From the NCBI GenBank assembly GCA_964017235.1, contig OZ024929.1, forward strand, positions 61,351,603 through 61,415,602: DNA of 64,000 nucleotides, read 5' to 3'. Of the stretch, positions 1-9,465 are shown piece by piece. Made by a program: the position numbers and the translations under genes. The notes beneath the pieces are model-generated. The model was not told the DNA's origin and did not search any database. It worked only from the letters and a program-made list of their open reading frames with translations. How positions within the stretch are numbered: the first letter of the stretch is position 1; the number at the start of each line of letters is the position of its first letter. This stretch comes from Sabellastarte sp. h YS-2021 (Eukaryota; Annelida; Polychaeta; Sabellida; Sabellidae).

Positions 1-896
1 AGATTCACAGGACCATATGAAATTCTTGATGTTGTACGCCAAGGTGTGTACAGACTTCAAAAAGAGGGCAAACCAGTCAAAAAATCGGTGAATGGACAAA
101 GACTCAAACCATATTTCAGACGGGATAAGAACAATGACAGCCAAGGGCAACCCGCTGATACTTTTTCTGTTTGTAGTCAGAATCCACTTAGAAAGATGCA
201 AATGGAAATCAACATGGAGTCTCTGCTGAAACCAAGGTACTGGTTAACTGATAAGGAAATCAATGCATCCCAAAACCTTCTTAGGAAACACATCCTTGGT
301 GTAACGGCTTTCAGGACACATGTCTGTCAACGTGCAACCAATTTCAGGTGCAATCAAATGAGTTTGTCCAGATCTACAATGCCAACCAAAATCACTGGGT
401 GTTGTTGTCTACAGTTGGATGTAGTAAAGATGAAATTAATGTGTATGACAGCCTTTACAGATTCCTCCATTATGACACCATGGTCACCATTTCCAACCTT
501 TTGCAAACAGAAAATGGAACAATCACTGTACATCTACCAGAAGTACAGAAACAAACAAATGGATCAAGTTGTGGTCTGTATGCAATAGCATTTGCTACTA
601 CTTTGCTAAATGGACAAAATCCAAGTCTGACCAGATATAACCAGGCCGAAATGAGACCACACCTTAGGAGATGCCTTTTGGCTGGTGAGATGAGTGACTT
701 CCCAATGGGATCTGATGGTGTATGTCTCCCCCAAAAAACATTTAATTTGAAAATAAGCTGCCACTGTAAAAAACCAGACACAAGAAACATGAAATCCTGT
801 AAAACTTGCGGCATTCAGTGTCACCTCTCTTGTCTGTGGCAAGATATGAAATGTGACTTTTGCAATCACAACAACTGTAGCATAGTGTTTCAGTAG
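1..896 (+). pseudogene. Ginger/gypsy-integrase-like C-terminus with Ulp1 protease and PHD finger, frameshifted
   Basis: The window opens inside a coding region. Frame 1 begins RFTGPYEILDVV and runs through GVYRL to NGQRLKPYF, the GPY/F module at the C-terminus of Ty3/gypsy and Ginger integrases. A Ulp1-type cysteine protease follows in frame 3. It has NHWVLL (His), INVYDSLY (Asp) and QTNGSSCGLYA (Gln and nucleophilic Cys), so the catalytic set is present. The C-terminus is a Cys/His cluster (CHCKKP..CKTCGIQCH..C..CDFC) of PHD type, ending in TAG at 894-896. The frame changes near 295-302, so the gene is broken unless this is a sequencing error. Integrase plus Ulp1 plus PHD is a combination I associate with Ginger1 DNA transposons. 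A domesticated host gene is less likely. The 5' part lies outside the window. Confidence 0.7.
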
Positions 897-1096
897 ACAT
901 ATAACTCTGCATCAAGTTTTATATTTAGGTGTGAGTTATGCTTGTGTAAACTTAGTTATCATATGTGTCTGCTAAGTGTGTGCATCATACTCAATATGTT
1001 TCTACATAATTGCTTATGTTTTGTGTCTTGTGTTCATTGTTTGAATGTAATAAAAGTTAAAATATTTTTCACTGTTGTAAATAAGACAGGAAAAAC
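897..1096 (+). other. 3' flank of the Ulp1/PHD gene with candidate poly(A) signal
   Basis: AT-rich sequence after the stop with no coding potential. AATAAA at about 1049-1054 could be the polyadenylation signal of the upstream gene. The following stretch becomes G-rich and belongs to another repeat. Confidence 0.4.
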
Positions 1097-1205
1097 AGAA
1101 TTGGGGGGGGGGGGGGGGGATTTCCTAGCAGGGGGGACAAAATCCTAGGATATTATCACCCGCGGGGGGGGGGGGGGGGGGAGGATTTTCAGGGGGGCAG
1201 GATTC
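1097..1205. repeat. Poly-G blocks in a short G-rich repeat
   Basis: Two uninterrupted G runs of about 17-18 bases (near 1104-1120 and 1165-1182) alternate with shorter G6 runs inside repeated phrases such as 'aggggggacaaaatcctagg' and 'aggggggcaggattccctgc'. The block looks like the end of a small non-autonomous element with an internal G-rich subrepeat. Run lengths are unreliable in sequencing. Confidence 0.45.
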
Positions 1206-1264
1206 CCTGCTACACCGGTACTAGCACATTTCCTGAACAAGACTATAGGGATCCACCGGTCCAT

Positions 1265-2428
1265 GTGTCTGATGATGATTTTTCGGATGAGGACAATTCT
1301 CTGGCTGAAGAGGGTGAAGTGTCTTCGGATAATTTACAGAATAAAGAACAGACTGAGGATATGACTTTTAGAGAGACTGTGAGGTCTGTGCGCTCATTTA
1401 TGGGCTGGGATTACATTCCCGTGTTAGAGAGCGACCTATCTGAACCTGACAAGTCCAATAACCCTTGGAGGGGCAAACACCCTAGGAAACCTGCTCGTAT
1501 ATCTGTGGCCATGCCACCGGATCATTGGCTCTGCCAGAAATTAGAGAAGCTCAACACCACAGTAGCAGAAGGATATCCCTCCAGGGCACAGGACTCAGCC
1601 GGTCTTAAGAAGGACCAGTTTATTAAAATCCCCAAATCACAGAGTGGGTGGTACCAAATGCATACATTGAGACATGATGGCCCCCACCGACCAGGGAAGA
1701 GTCTGTTTAGCTGGAGTAGCAGCGAGGCTAAAGTGAACTCTCAGTTCCCGCAGATCATCAAAGCCTCTTCATATCCACTCTCTGGCCCACCTTCCAGGCC
1801 CATTTCCCAGGAGTACCTGCGAAGGTGGGAGCGTTGTGCCCGCGAAGGAAGTTACGTTGTAAACAGTGCTGCTGGATTTAATCGCTGTACTTCCGAGCTG
1901 CAAGAGAGAATTGCTTCTAATGTATCATTCCTGTGCGGCAAGATCAACAAGGGCAAGGCCCCCAAAGATGTTACCGAGGCTCTGAAGGACATCAAAGATC
2001 TGTTGGCATTGCACCAGAACTTGTTCATCCATCTGGCAAATCTCATCTTTCTCCGTCGGGACTCCTATCTAGAATTTGTCAAGCCGGGGGTGAAGCCGGA
2101 CACGTGGAATTTGCTAAGAAACGCTCCCATGTTTGGCTATGGCCTGTTCCCTGGCTCTGTGCTCAACACTGCTGAGCAAGATATTAATAAGCACGAGTCA
2201 GCCGGAGTTGCTCCAGGGCCCGGTCTGGGCGCCTCCCAGCGCTCCAATTGGAGAGGGAACTTTAGGTACCGGCCATATGGCAAGAGAGATTCTCATAGGC
2301 GAACAGAGCCATTTGAGCAGGAACAGCAACCCTGGAGACAGTTTTCAAGAAATAGAGGTCGAGGACGTGCACGTGGTAGAGCTAGCTCTCGTTTTTCCAA
2401 GGCACGTGGTTTCAAGCCTTATAAATGA
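1265..2428 (+). CDS. DIRS-A Gag-like ORF1 (5' partial)
   Basis: Structural (Gag-like) protein of a DIRS element, presumed to package the element RNA. The open frame enters from upstream without an ATG (the first codon given is GTG), which fits 5' truncation; the Cys/His N-terminus seen in DIRS-B is missing. The N-terminal part is acidic (SDDDFSDEDNS). The C-terminus, from about residue 320, is rich in Arg and Gly (RGRGRARGRA) and probably binds RNA. It ends at TGA 2426-2428, followed directly by C. The same frame then stays open from 2429 to 4276, overlapping ORF2. No catalytic domain is visible. Confidence 0.65.
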   Translation: MSDDDFSDEDNSLAEEGEVSSDNLQNKEQTEDMTFRETVRSVRSFMGWDYIPVLESDLSEPDKSNNPWRGKHPRKPARISVAMPPDHWLCQKLEKLNTTVAEGYPSRAQDSAGLKKDQFIKIPKSQSGWYQMHTLRHDGPHRPGKSLFSWSSSEAKVNSQFPQIIKASSYPLSGPPSRPISQEYLRRWERCAREGSYVVNSAAGFNRCTSELQERIASNVSFLCGKINKGKAPKDVTEALKDIKDLLALHQNLFIHLANLIFLRRDSYLEFVKPGVKPDTWNLLRNAPMFGYGLFPGSVLNTAEQDINKHESAGVAPGPGLGASQRSNWRGNFRYRPYGKRDSHRRTEPFEQEQQPWRQFSRNRGRGRARGRASSRFSKARGFKPYK

Positions 2429-4718
2429 CAATTACAGTGGTTCTCCAACCAAGTTGACTCTCAGAAGTCAAGGGTTGGGTGTAGTAATAAGACAGACTCA
2501 AGAACAGACTTTAAAGTATCAGAATCTCAAACAAGATGTGTCATGTATAGATGTTGTCAATCATGTTCCTGTTGTAACTACTCAAGGGCAGCCACAAAGG
2601 AAAGGCTTAAGTCCCGGTCGTGGTCTGAACAAAATAAAGCTTGTCGAAGGTGTGTCTTGTGTAAGTCAATGTCTTTTTGCCCCATCTGTTCTAAATGTTC
2701 CACATGTTGCCACAGAGATCAGTGTTGGGGGAAGGCTTCAGAGCTTCTGGCAAGTTTGGCAAAGGCTGGGTTCAAATCCCAGAGTGGTTTCAGTCTTGCG
2801 GGATGGTTACGCTCTTCCGTTCAGGGAAAGGCCACATCTCAGCCGCTTTCCCTTGATTGTGAGCAAATATGCAAGTCCCTCCAAAAACAAAGCTCTTTTG
2901 GAAGCTCTGGCCTCTCTGATTCAAAAGCAAGTAGTCGAAAAAGTGGTTGTCAAGTCTTCTCTGGCTTTTTACAACCGTCTTTTTCTGGTTCCAAAGCCCA
3001 ACAGAAAATGGTGTCCAATCTTGGATCTGAGCAAACTCAATCTTTTCCTAACCACAAACACTTTCAAAATGGAGACACCAGAGACCATCAGGCTGTCCCT
3101 TCAAAGGGGGCAATGGATCACGTCGTTGGACTTCAGCGATGCGTATTTCCACATTCCCATAGCCCAGAGATCCAGAAAGTACCTCAGGTTCCATCTAAAC
3201 AAGGTCAATTACCAGTTCACATCCCTTCCCTTTGGTTTAGCAACGGCTCCGTTGGAATTCACCAAAGTGGTCAAGGAGGTCAAGCTGATGGCTCAAGCAA
3301 GGGGTATCCGGATCCACCAGTGCCTCAACGATTGGTTGTTGAGAGCCCCTTGCCAGGCAACTTGCCTACTTCATACCCAGACCCTTTTAGCCCTTTGCCA
3401 AGAATTTGGTTGGGTAGTAGACATGAAGAAGTCCGAATTGACTCCTCAACAGGTTTTCAATTTCGTCGGCTACCGGTTCAACCTGGTAACCGGTCGGGTC
3501 TTGCCCACTCGGGACCGGTGGTCTACTCTGAAAAAAAAGTTGAAGTTCATCAGGGACCGGAACTCTTGTACAGTCCAGCAGTTCATGTCACTAATAGGTC
3601 TCCTTACAGCAACGGAGAAGCAGGTCCGGTCAGGTCGCCTTCATATGAGGCCCATCCAGTGGCATTTGAAGCGACACTGGCACGTTCCGGAGGTTCTGGA
3701 GAAGATCATCCCATTACCCCAGTCAATTCATCCTCACCTAGATTGGTGGTTGGACAAGAGCAATGTACTGCGGGGTCAGGCCTTATATCCTCTACAACAT
3801 GCTCTGCAAGTGTTTACAGACGCCTCAAACGACGGCTGGGGCACTCACTTAGGGGACTCCACTGCAAGAGGCGTTTGGTTAGAACCCGAAAGTCACCTCC
3901 ACATAAATTTTTTGGAGCTAAAGGCGGTTTTTCTGGCCCTCAAGAGTTTCGAGGATCTTTGCAGGGACCAGGTCGTCTTGATAGCAACAGACAACACAAC
4001 GATAGTTTCTTACATCAACAAGAAAGGAGGTATGAGATCAGGCTCTCTTTGTGCCCTCCTGTGGAGACTCCTATCTTGGTGCCATCCCAGGGGCATAGTC
4101 CTACGGGCAAGACATATCCCGGGTCGATTGAATGTGGTGGCGGACAAACTGTCCAGACACAATCAGGTGATTCAAACAGAGTGGTCTCTGTCTCAGCAGG
4201 TGTTCAATCTCTTGTGCTTGAGCTGGGGCCATCCACAGTTAGACCTGTTTGCAACACGGTTCAATCACAAACTTCCTAGGTTTGTCTCCCCGGTTCCGGA
4301 TCAGAAAGCCTGGGCAATAGACGCCTTGAATCTTCCGTGGGGAAATCTGGACGCTTACGTGTTTCCCCCAGTATCTCTTCTTCCCCAAGTGATTTCCAAG
4401 GTGAGGGATCAGGGTTGTCACAGAATGATCCTAATTGCTCCGGGGTGGCCCAACATGCCGTGGTTTTGGGACCTGGTCACTCTATCAGTGCAGATTCCCT
4501 TCCAACTACCATGTCAGAGGGATCTAGTGACCCAACCCTTCAACGGACTCAGTCACAGGAACCTCAGTCATCTCAACCTGCATGCTTGGCTCCTCGAGCC
4601 GCGACCATTCAGGAGCAGGGGTTCACTGACGAAGTGGGAGCAAGAATTGAGGCTCCTCAGAGACTATCAACCAGAGCGGTGTACAAGTCAAAGTGGGCCA
4701 TTTTTATCAGATGTGTGA
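2133..4718 (+). CDS. DIRS-A ORF2: reverse transcriptase, RNase H, Dam-like methyltransferase; RT site mutated
   Basis: Open frame of 861 codons, overlapping the end of gag in another frame; no clear ATG start. RT begins around residue 200 (GGRLQSFWQVW), with the first catalytic Asp in LDFSDAYFHIP and the LPFGLATAP block. The second catalytic motif is CLNDWL rather than YLDDWL (nt about 3320-3337), so Tyr and one catalytic Asp are lost and RT should be dead. RNase H carries the expected acids: FTDASNDGWG, FLELKAV, ATDNTT, VADKLSR. The methyltransferase-like domain follows (LDLFATRFNHKLP..YVFPPVSLL..IAPGWPNMPWFWDL), the arrangement of the DIRS/PAT clade. The ORF ends inside the YR N-terminus. 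Confidence 0.8.
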   Translation: MAMACSLALCSTLLSKILISTSQPELLQGPVWAPPSAPIGEGTLGTGHMAREILIGEQSHLSRNSNPGDSFQEIEVEDVHVVELALVFPRHVVSSLINDNYSGSPTKLTLRSQGLGVVIRQTQEQTLKYQNLKQDVSCIDVVNHVPVVTTQGQPQRKGLSPGRGLNKIKLVEGVSCVSQCLFAPSVLNVPHVATEISVGGRLQSFWQVWQRLGSNPRVVSVLRDGYALPFRERPHLSRFPLIVSKYASPSKNKALLEALASLIQKQVVEKVVVKSSLAFYNRLFLVPKPNRKWCPILDLSKLNLFLTTNTFKMETPETIRLSLQRGQWITSLDFSDAYFHIPIAQRSRKYLRFHLNKVNYQFTSLPFGLATAPLEFTKVVKEVKLMAQARGIRIHQCLNDWLLRAPCQATCLLHTQTLLALCQEFGWVVDMKKSELTPQQVFNFVGYRFNLVTGRVLPTRDRWSTLKKKLKFIRDRNSCTVQQFMSLIGLLTATEKQVRSGRLHMRPIQWHLKRHWHVPEVLEKIIPLPQSIHPHLDWWLDKSNVLRGQALYPLQHALQVFTDASNDGWGTHLGDSTARGVWLEPESHLHINFLELKAVFLALKSFEDLCRDQVVLIATDNTTIVSYINKKGGMRSGSLCALLWRLLSWCHPRGIVLRARHIPGRLNVVADKLSRHNQVIQTEWSLSQQVFNLLCLSWGHPQLDLFATRFNHKLPRFVSPVPDQKAWAIDALNLPWGNLDAYVFPPVSLLPQVISKVRDQGCHRMILIAPGWPNMPWFWDLVTLSVQIPFQLPCQRDLVTQPFNGLSHRNLSHLNLHAWLLEPRPFRSRGSLTKWEQELRLLRDYQPERCTSQSGPFLSDV

Positions 4719-5640
4719 CTCACACGAGGTGGACTTCAGGTCACCCTCTGTAATCAGATTGCGGATTTCCTTTTGCATCTGTTCAAAGATAGAAACCTGC
4801 AACCTAGCACTATTGAGGGCTATAGAACCGCTATTGCGGACATGGTGGGTAATGATCGCTTGAATATTAGTAAAGATGAGAACTTAACCCGTTTGTTGGA
4901 CAGTTTTCATAGGGATAAGCCCAAAGGCAGACGAGGTGTGCCTTCTGGGAACCTTTCTCTGGTACTTCACCAGTTGACAAAGGCTCTCTTTGAACCCATG
5001 CGGAAGGCCTCCCTTAAACATTTGACTTTTAAGACCTTTTTCCTCTTGGCTTTGGGTTCGCTCAAGAGACGCAGTGAAATCCATGCCTGGCTTTACAGGA
5101 ACATCAGGCATCAGGAAAACTGGAGTCAGGTCTCACTTTATCCCTCTCCCAGTTTCCTATCTAAGAACCAACTGGCGAGGGACGGCCCGTCCTCTGTTGC
5201 TCTGGTGGTCATCCCAGCTTTGGCTTCTTCTTTGGATAGATCCCTCAAGGAGGATAAATCACTTTGCCCTGTGCGTGCCTTGCGTTACTATTTAGACAGA
5301 ACCAAGGATCTGGTTTTTGTATCTTTCAGGAAGAGTTTTCAGGACATTGTCCCTTCTACCATTTCCTCCTGGATAAAACAGACGGTCATTCTATGCTATC
5401 AGCTCTCGGATGAAGAAGCTCAAAATCTGCACCAGGTGACAGCTCATAATGTCAGGGCTTTTGCAGCTTCCAAGGCCTTTCAAGGAGGAGTCTCCTTGGA
5501 CCAATCCTCTCAGCCTGTCATTGGAAGTCTCACAACACGTTTACACAGTTCTATCTGAAAGATCTAGCTTGGGCAGATTCTGAACTGTACCATCTAGGCC
5601 CCATACTGGCTGGACAGCAGATCCACAATGATAAAGAGTG
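4560..5640 (+). pseudogene. DIRS-A tyrosine recombinase, frameshifted
   Basis: The YR N-terminus (FTDEVGARIEAPQR..YKSKWAIF) is in one frame to 4753. The body then continues in another frame, about 4755-5558, with NLQPSTIEGYRTAI, the catalytic Arg in LKRRSEIHAW and the His/Arg pair in HNVRAFAASKAF. Near 5500 the frame shifts again, so the CHWKSHNTFTQFYL block carrying the nucleophilic Tyr is readable only in a third frame. At least two frameshifts therefore disable it. In intact relatives this enzyme integrates a circular DNA copy. Confidence 0.75.
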
Positions 5641-5677
5641 ATTCTATCCTTAGTGTACATATTGTAGATATTAGTGA

Positions 5678-5862
5678 AAAAAAAAAAAAAAAAAAAGGCT
5701 TCTGGATTGTCATGATCCCAAGTGGTTCCAGAGGTCTTTAGGAATCCTTCAGTTCCCGTTATCCTTCCTCTCTAGGTGACGGAAGCCTTACTCCCTCTAT
5801 GTCTCTCTGTACACTCGGGTCGAGTGCGTGCATAGACAAGTGACAAAAAAAGGGGGGGGGGG
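5678..5862 (+). other. DIRS-A 3' region: poly-A run and PPT-like purine tract
   Basis: A run of about 20 A lies at 5678-5697. An A7-G11 tract lies at 5845-5862, downstream of YR and upstream of the ICR. The second corresponds in position to purine tracts in DIRS-B, D, E and F. It resembles the A-rich then G-rich polypurine tract that primes plus-strand synthesis in retroviruses. Function in DIRS elements is inferred only. Confidence 0.4.
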
Positions 5863-5978
5863 CAGAGGTGGATCTCCTTTATGTTGGTTTATCTAACCAT
5901 TACCGGATCCACCAGTCATCTAGAATTTCTCAGGAATTCCCCTTGTTGGGCTACCCTCCTTCTACTGGGTAGTTATTC

Positions 5979-6040
5979 TGCATCTGTCCACTAGGTAAGA
6001 TATATTAACGCAATAAAATAGAAAATGTAATAGTAAATGG
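5979..6040. repeat. DIRS-A internal complementary region
   Basis: Contains 'tgcatctgtccactaggtaa', also found at the right end (6260 onward). It continues into the complement of a left end (cgcaataaaat) joined to the complement of the right end (agaaaatgtaatagtaaat). This is the diagnostic ICR of the DIRS1 group. It shows what the missing left end looked like. Confidence 0.7.
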
Positions 6041-6059
6041 GGAATTCCCACACTACCTT

Positions 6060-6321
6060 CCCTGCTATAGCAATCCAAAAAGGGGACTTCTAGGTAGGCA
6101 ACAAAAAGAGGAAGAGCGCATGCGCGAGCATGCGCAGTGCACCGGCAGGGAGGCTACACAGCCACCTGGTGAGTGAACGGGACACTACCGGTCCCGGCCA
6201 GAGCCCAGCTCAGGACATTTTTTTCTAACGTTTGGCGAGAACGGCAGGGCGCCGGACAAATGCATCTGTCCACTAGGTAAGATATTAACTTATAAAAATT
6301 TAATTTACTATTAAATTTTCT
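6060..6321. repeat. DIRS-A right terminal region
   Basis: GC-rich terminal segment ending in the AT-rich motif 'acttataaaaatttaattta', shared with the DIRS-D right end. Its inverted partner at the left is absent because the element is 5'-truncated. Confidence 0.55.
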
Positions 6322-6465
6322 AATTAATATAGTGAATTAGTGCTTTAACTCATTTTTACTGTCTCAAAGGTTTTTGTCAGTTTTTGACGGTTTAAACCAG
6401 TTTTTTCTGACGGTTTAAGCCAGTTTTTGACACTGTTCTTGACATCGAAAACCCAACCCTGATTT

Positions 6466-6594
6466 CCTACACACAGCTCCCTAGCGAACTCTATGTACTG
6501 GTTTCCTCTGCCCTTCCAACTACCCGTCGTGATATGACCTGTACAGTGTTGAAAGCGACGTAAAACCCCAAATAAACAAAACCTACACACAGCT
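6466..6594 (+). mobile_element. 5'-truncated tRNA-type SINE with 13-bp target duplication
   Basis: The body 6479-6581 matches the 3' half of the full SINE at 53.3 kb, including 'ccctagcgaactctatgtac' and the tail 'cgtaaaaccccaaataaaca'. It is flanked by perfect 13-bp direct repeats cctacacacagct (6466-6478 and 6582-6594), the hallmark of LINE-driven insertion. The tRNA-like head is missing. Confidence 0.85.
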
Positions 6595-6689
6595 ATAAAA
6601 ATACCATATTTGTAGCTTCTATAAAACAACCAAATAAAGATGTTTGATATTTATGTGCACCCCACTTGGGTCCACGCTCTAATATTTTT

Positions 6690-7430
6690 TGGGTTTGGTG
6701 AACTTTGGCCTACTTTTGAGTGAGTAACAGCACTTTTACCTATAATATAATATAATTTACCTATAATATAATTATATGACTTATAACTCTCAAATTATTG
6801 CATTTTAGAGTATTTTGTTCCAATATGTTGTTCAGCTACTTTCTCCACAGCTACAACATGGACAGTAGGTTGGAAGTGTATCTCCTTAGCTAAGTGAGTA
6901 ATAGCTACTTTGTCAATTTTTAATGATAACCATAATGAGTAAATGGCGTATATCTTCAAAGGTATTGCAGCTACACAATTTCTCTCAAATATGTTGTTCA
7001 TCTACGCTTTTTGTGAACTGTAACATATTTAAGTTTCACAACTGTTGCTCAATGTACAAGTGAGTAATGGCTACTTTATTGCTACTTTTAGTGAAAATGT
7101 GAAAAATCACAAATATCTGGCAAACTGTAAGAGATAGAGCGATTTCGAGTGAATTTTTGACCCGGAGGGTAGTACAGGAGTATCTTGTGCCTAGGGTAAA
7201 AGTTTCAATTTTCGCCACTTTTGGCGGCTATCTTGGATTTTAGCGGAAAATGATAAAGTGTGAATATCTCGAAAACCGTGCGAGATAGAGCGATTTCGAG
7301 CGAATTTTTGACCCACAGGGTAGTACAAGAGTATCCTATGCAAAGGGAGAAAATTTCAATTTTCGCCACTTTTGGCGGCCATCTTGGATTTTAGCGGAAA
7401 ATGAAAAATGTAAATATCTCAAACAGTATT
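6690..7430. repeat. Satellite array: three-monomer higher-order unit plus S2 monomers
   Basis: The order of monomers matches the ~474-bp unit at 18.1-19.0 kb. A monomer with 'tattgcattttagagtattt' is followed by one with 'tattgcagctacacaatttc', then one with 'gagatagagcgatttcgag'. A second S2 monomer follows at about 7240-7420. Short ORFs here are translations of repeats. Confidence 0.7.
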
Positions 7431-8155
7431 TCTTCCCCTTTAATACTCGTGGTCTTGTTCTGGACATTTTAATGAAACAATGTTTTCTATCTTCACAAAA
7501 ATTTATATGAAGGATAATTGGGTCAAAAGTTTGGCCAGGATAGCTTTTGGTCGATGATAGCTTTGTAGCAATAGTTAACTGAGTAATTATAAAATAATAA
7601 GCTACTTTTGTGTACTTGTTTTGTTTCCGGGCATTTTAGGGAAAAATATTTGACATATCTTTACCAAATTTGGTATGCGCAATAGTTAGGTCAATGGCTT
7701 GCTTGGGATTGCTTTTAGTGATAATAGCTATATAACTGACTGAGTAATAGCTACTTTGAGTAGCTTTTTATGTCAGCTGACTTGTCAGTCAGCTGACATT
7801 ATGGCATCACTCTGCAGCGTCTGCGTCCGCGTGAACATCTTCTCCAAAAATACAAGGAACAGAGACATGCTGGTACTTTTAAAAGATACCTTATCTATCG
7901 AGGATGATAAATCGTAAAATTCATGCAGATCTGTCTGTTCGTCTGTTCCCCAGAGCTGTGAGAAGCGAGTACCCCCACCCAAAGTGTGAAAATTTCAACA
8001 CTTTATCTCAATTTTCTCATTGACTATTGAAGGGATTTCTCTCTTATCTTGCATATATGTACTAGGCCACAGGTAGATTACTTTGTGTGAGTATAAGACC
8101 TGGATCTATCTTAACTATTTTTTGTGAATTTTTAAAATAAATTTTAATGCATTCA
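7430..8155. repeat. Mixed dispersed repeat, no gene
   Basis: No coding evidence. About 7605-7765 recurs nearly unchanged at about 38410-38575 ('tttgtttccgggcatttta', 'caaatttggtatgcg'), so it is a dispersed repeat. 'tcagctgacttgtcagtcagctgaca' style short repeats occur near 7773-7799. Confidence 0.45.
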
Positions 8156-8159
8156 AATT

Positions 8160-9080
8160 CATGAAATCATGCACTAAATCACTTATAACTTGAAAAGTAT
8201 GGCATTTAGAGCATTGTGGTAAAATATGTTATTCAGCTACTTTTTTTTCATAGCTACAACACCATGAGTAACTTGGGCATCTATCCCCATAGCTAAATGA
8301 GTCATGGCTACTTTCTGACCTTTCAGTACCTTCCATTATGAAAAAAATCAGTTATAACTTGAAAACTATTGCATATACAGAATTTTGTATAAATATGTTA
8401 TTCAGCTACTTTTGGGTCAGCTATAACGTAGTAATATTGCAGACCTGTAGCTCATGGCATAGCTGAGTAATAGCTACTTTTAGGTTATCACTGTTGAGTA
8501 AATCACTTATAACTTGAAAACTATTGCTTTTAGAGTATTTTGTTTCCAATGTTATTCACCTATTTTGGGGTCAGCTATAACATAGTGAAATTCCAGACCT
8601 GTAGCTCATTGCATAGCTGAGTAATAGCTACTTTGAGGTTCTCACTGTTGAGTAAATTGCTTATAACTTGGAAACTATTGCATTTAGAGAATTTTGTTTA
8701 AATATGTTATTCATCTACTTTTGCTATAACATAGTTAAATTACATACCTGTAGCTCCTGGCATAGCTGAGCAATATCTACTTTGAGGTTTTTATTGTTGA
8801 GTAAATCAGTTGTAGCTTAAAAACCATTGCATTTAGAGAATTTTGTATAAATATGTTATTCATCTACTTTTGGGTTTGCTACAACGTAGTAAAATTGCAG
8901 GCTTGTAACAGCATTGCCTAGCTGAGCAATAGCTACTTTGAGGTTCTCACTGTTGAGTAAATTGCTTATAACTTGGAAACTATTGCATTTAGAGAATTTT
9001 GTTTAAATACATTATTCAGCTACTTTTGGGTCGGCTATAACATAGTAAAATTGCAGACTTGTAATTTTTAGCTTACTGGC
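8160..9080. repeat. S1 satellite array (~155-160 bp monomers)
   Basis: About six tandem monomers, each with 'cttataacttgaaaactatt', 'gcatttagagaattttg', 'tcagctataacatag', 'cagacctgtagctca' and 'gctgagcaatagctacttt'. The same family resumes on the other side of DIRS-B (16835 onward), showing that DIRS-B inserted into this array. Also seen at 59.6-60.6 kb. Confidence 0.85.
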
Positions 9081-9465
9081 CATCGGCTGTAAGCTATTGG
9101 CATGGGTTTGCGTCGTCAACAATTTTTCCAGCCTCTTCTCCTCAGAAACTACTGCACCGATTTTTTAAAAATTTGGTATAGAGTTTCCTCGGGTAGAGGA
9201 CTATCATGTTTCCTCATTGCATGTTGATGGGATTGTTTTTCAACCAATCAGAGAAGTCACATGACCAAAAACATGTTTTTCAAAAGGGTGTGCTTGTCCA
9301 GATGATAACTTAAAAAACGCTTCACCTATTCACAGGAAATTTGGCAAGTAGGTTTGTTGTATAGATGTCTAAAAATCATTAACTTTTGGAAGTGATCCAA
9401 TACAAAATGGCCGACTTATTAACAATTAACTAAACGCTACAATTTTTCTTAATGCTGAAAAAGCA
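9081..9465. other. Non-coding spacer with single divergent satellite-like cores
   Basis: No ORF of interest. Contains 'ctcctcagaaactactgcac' followed by 'aaatttggtatagagt', a diverged version of the opening phrase of the satellite monomers in this window. A similar spacer occurs near 22.3-22.56 kb. Confidence 0.4.

Larger units (their letters stand above)
1206..6321 (+). mobile_element. DIRS-A: 5'-truncated DIRS1-group retrotransposon
   Basis: Order is gag, RT-RNase H-methyltransferase, tyrosine recombinase, purine tract, ICR, right terminal region. No left ITR is present: similarity starts abruptly after the poly-G block, so the 5' end is lost. The right end is placed near 6321 because the ICR (5979-6040) joins the complement of the left-end sequence (attttattgcg) to the complement of the right end (..tactattaaattttct). 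DIRS-A resembles DIRS-D in protein sequence and terminal motifs (ccactaggtaag/ccattggatagg). It is inactive: RT active site mutated, YR frameshifted. Confidence 0.8.

Noticed and set aside
1206..6321. LTR retrotransposon reading of the RT elements
   Set aside because: No direct LTRs, no DDE integrase and no aspartic protease; ITRs, ICR and a tyrosine recombinase identify DIRS.
8160..9080. CRISPR-like array
   Set aside because: Monomers are continuous ~155-bp tandem repeats without spacers, in eukaryotic DNA.
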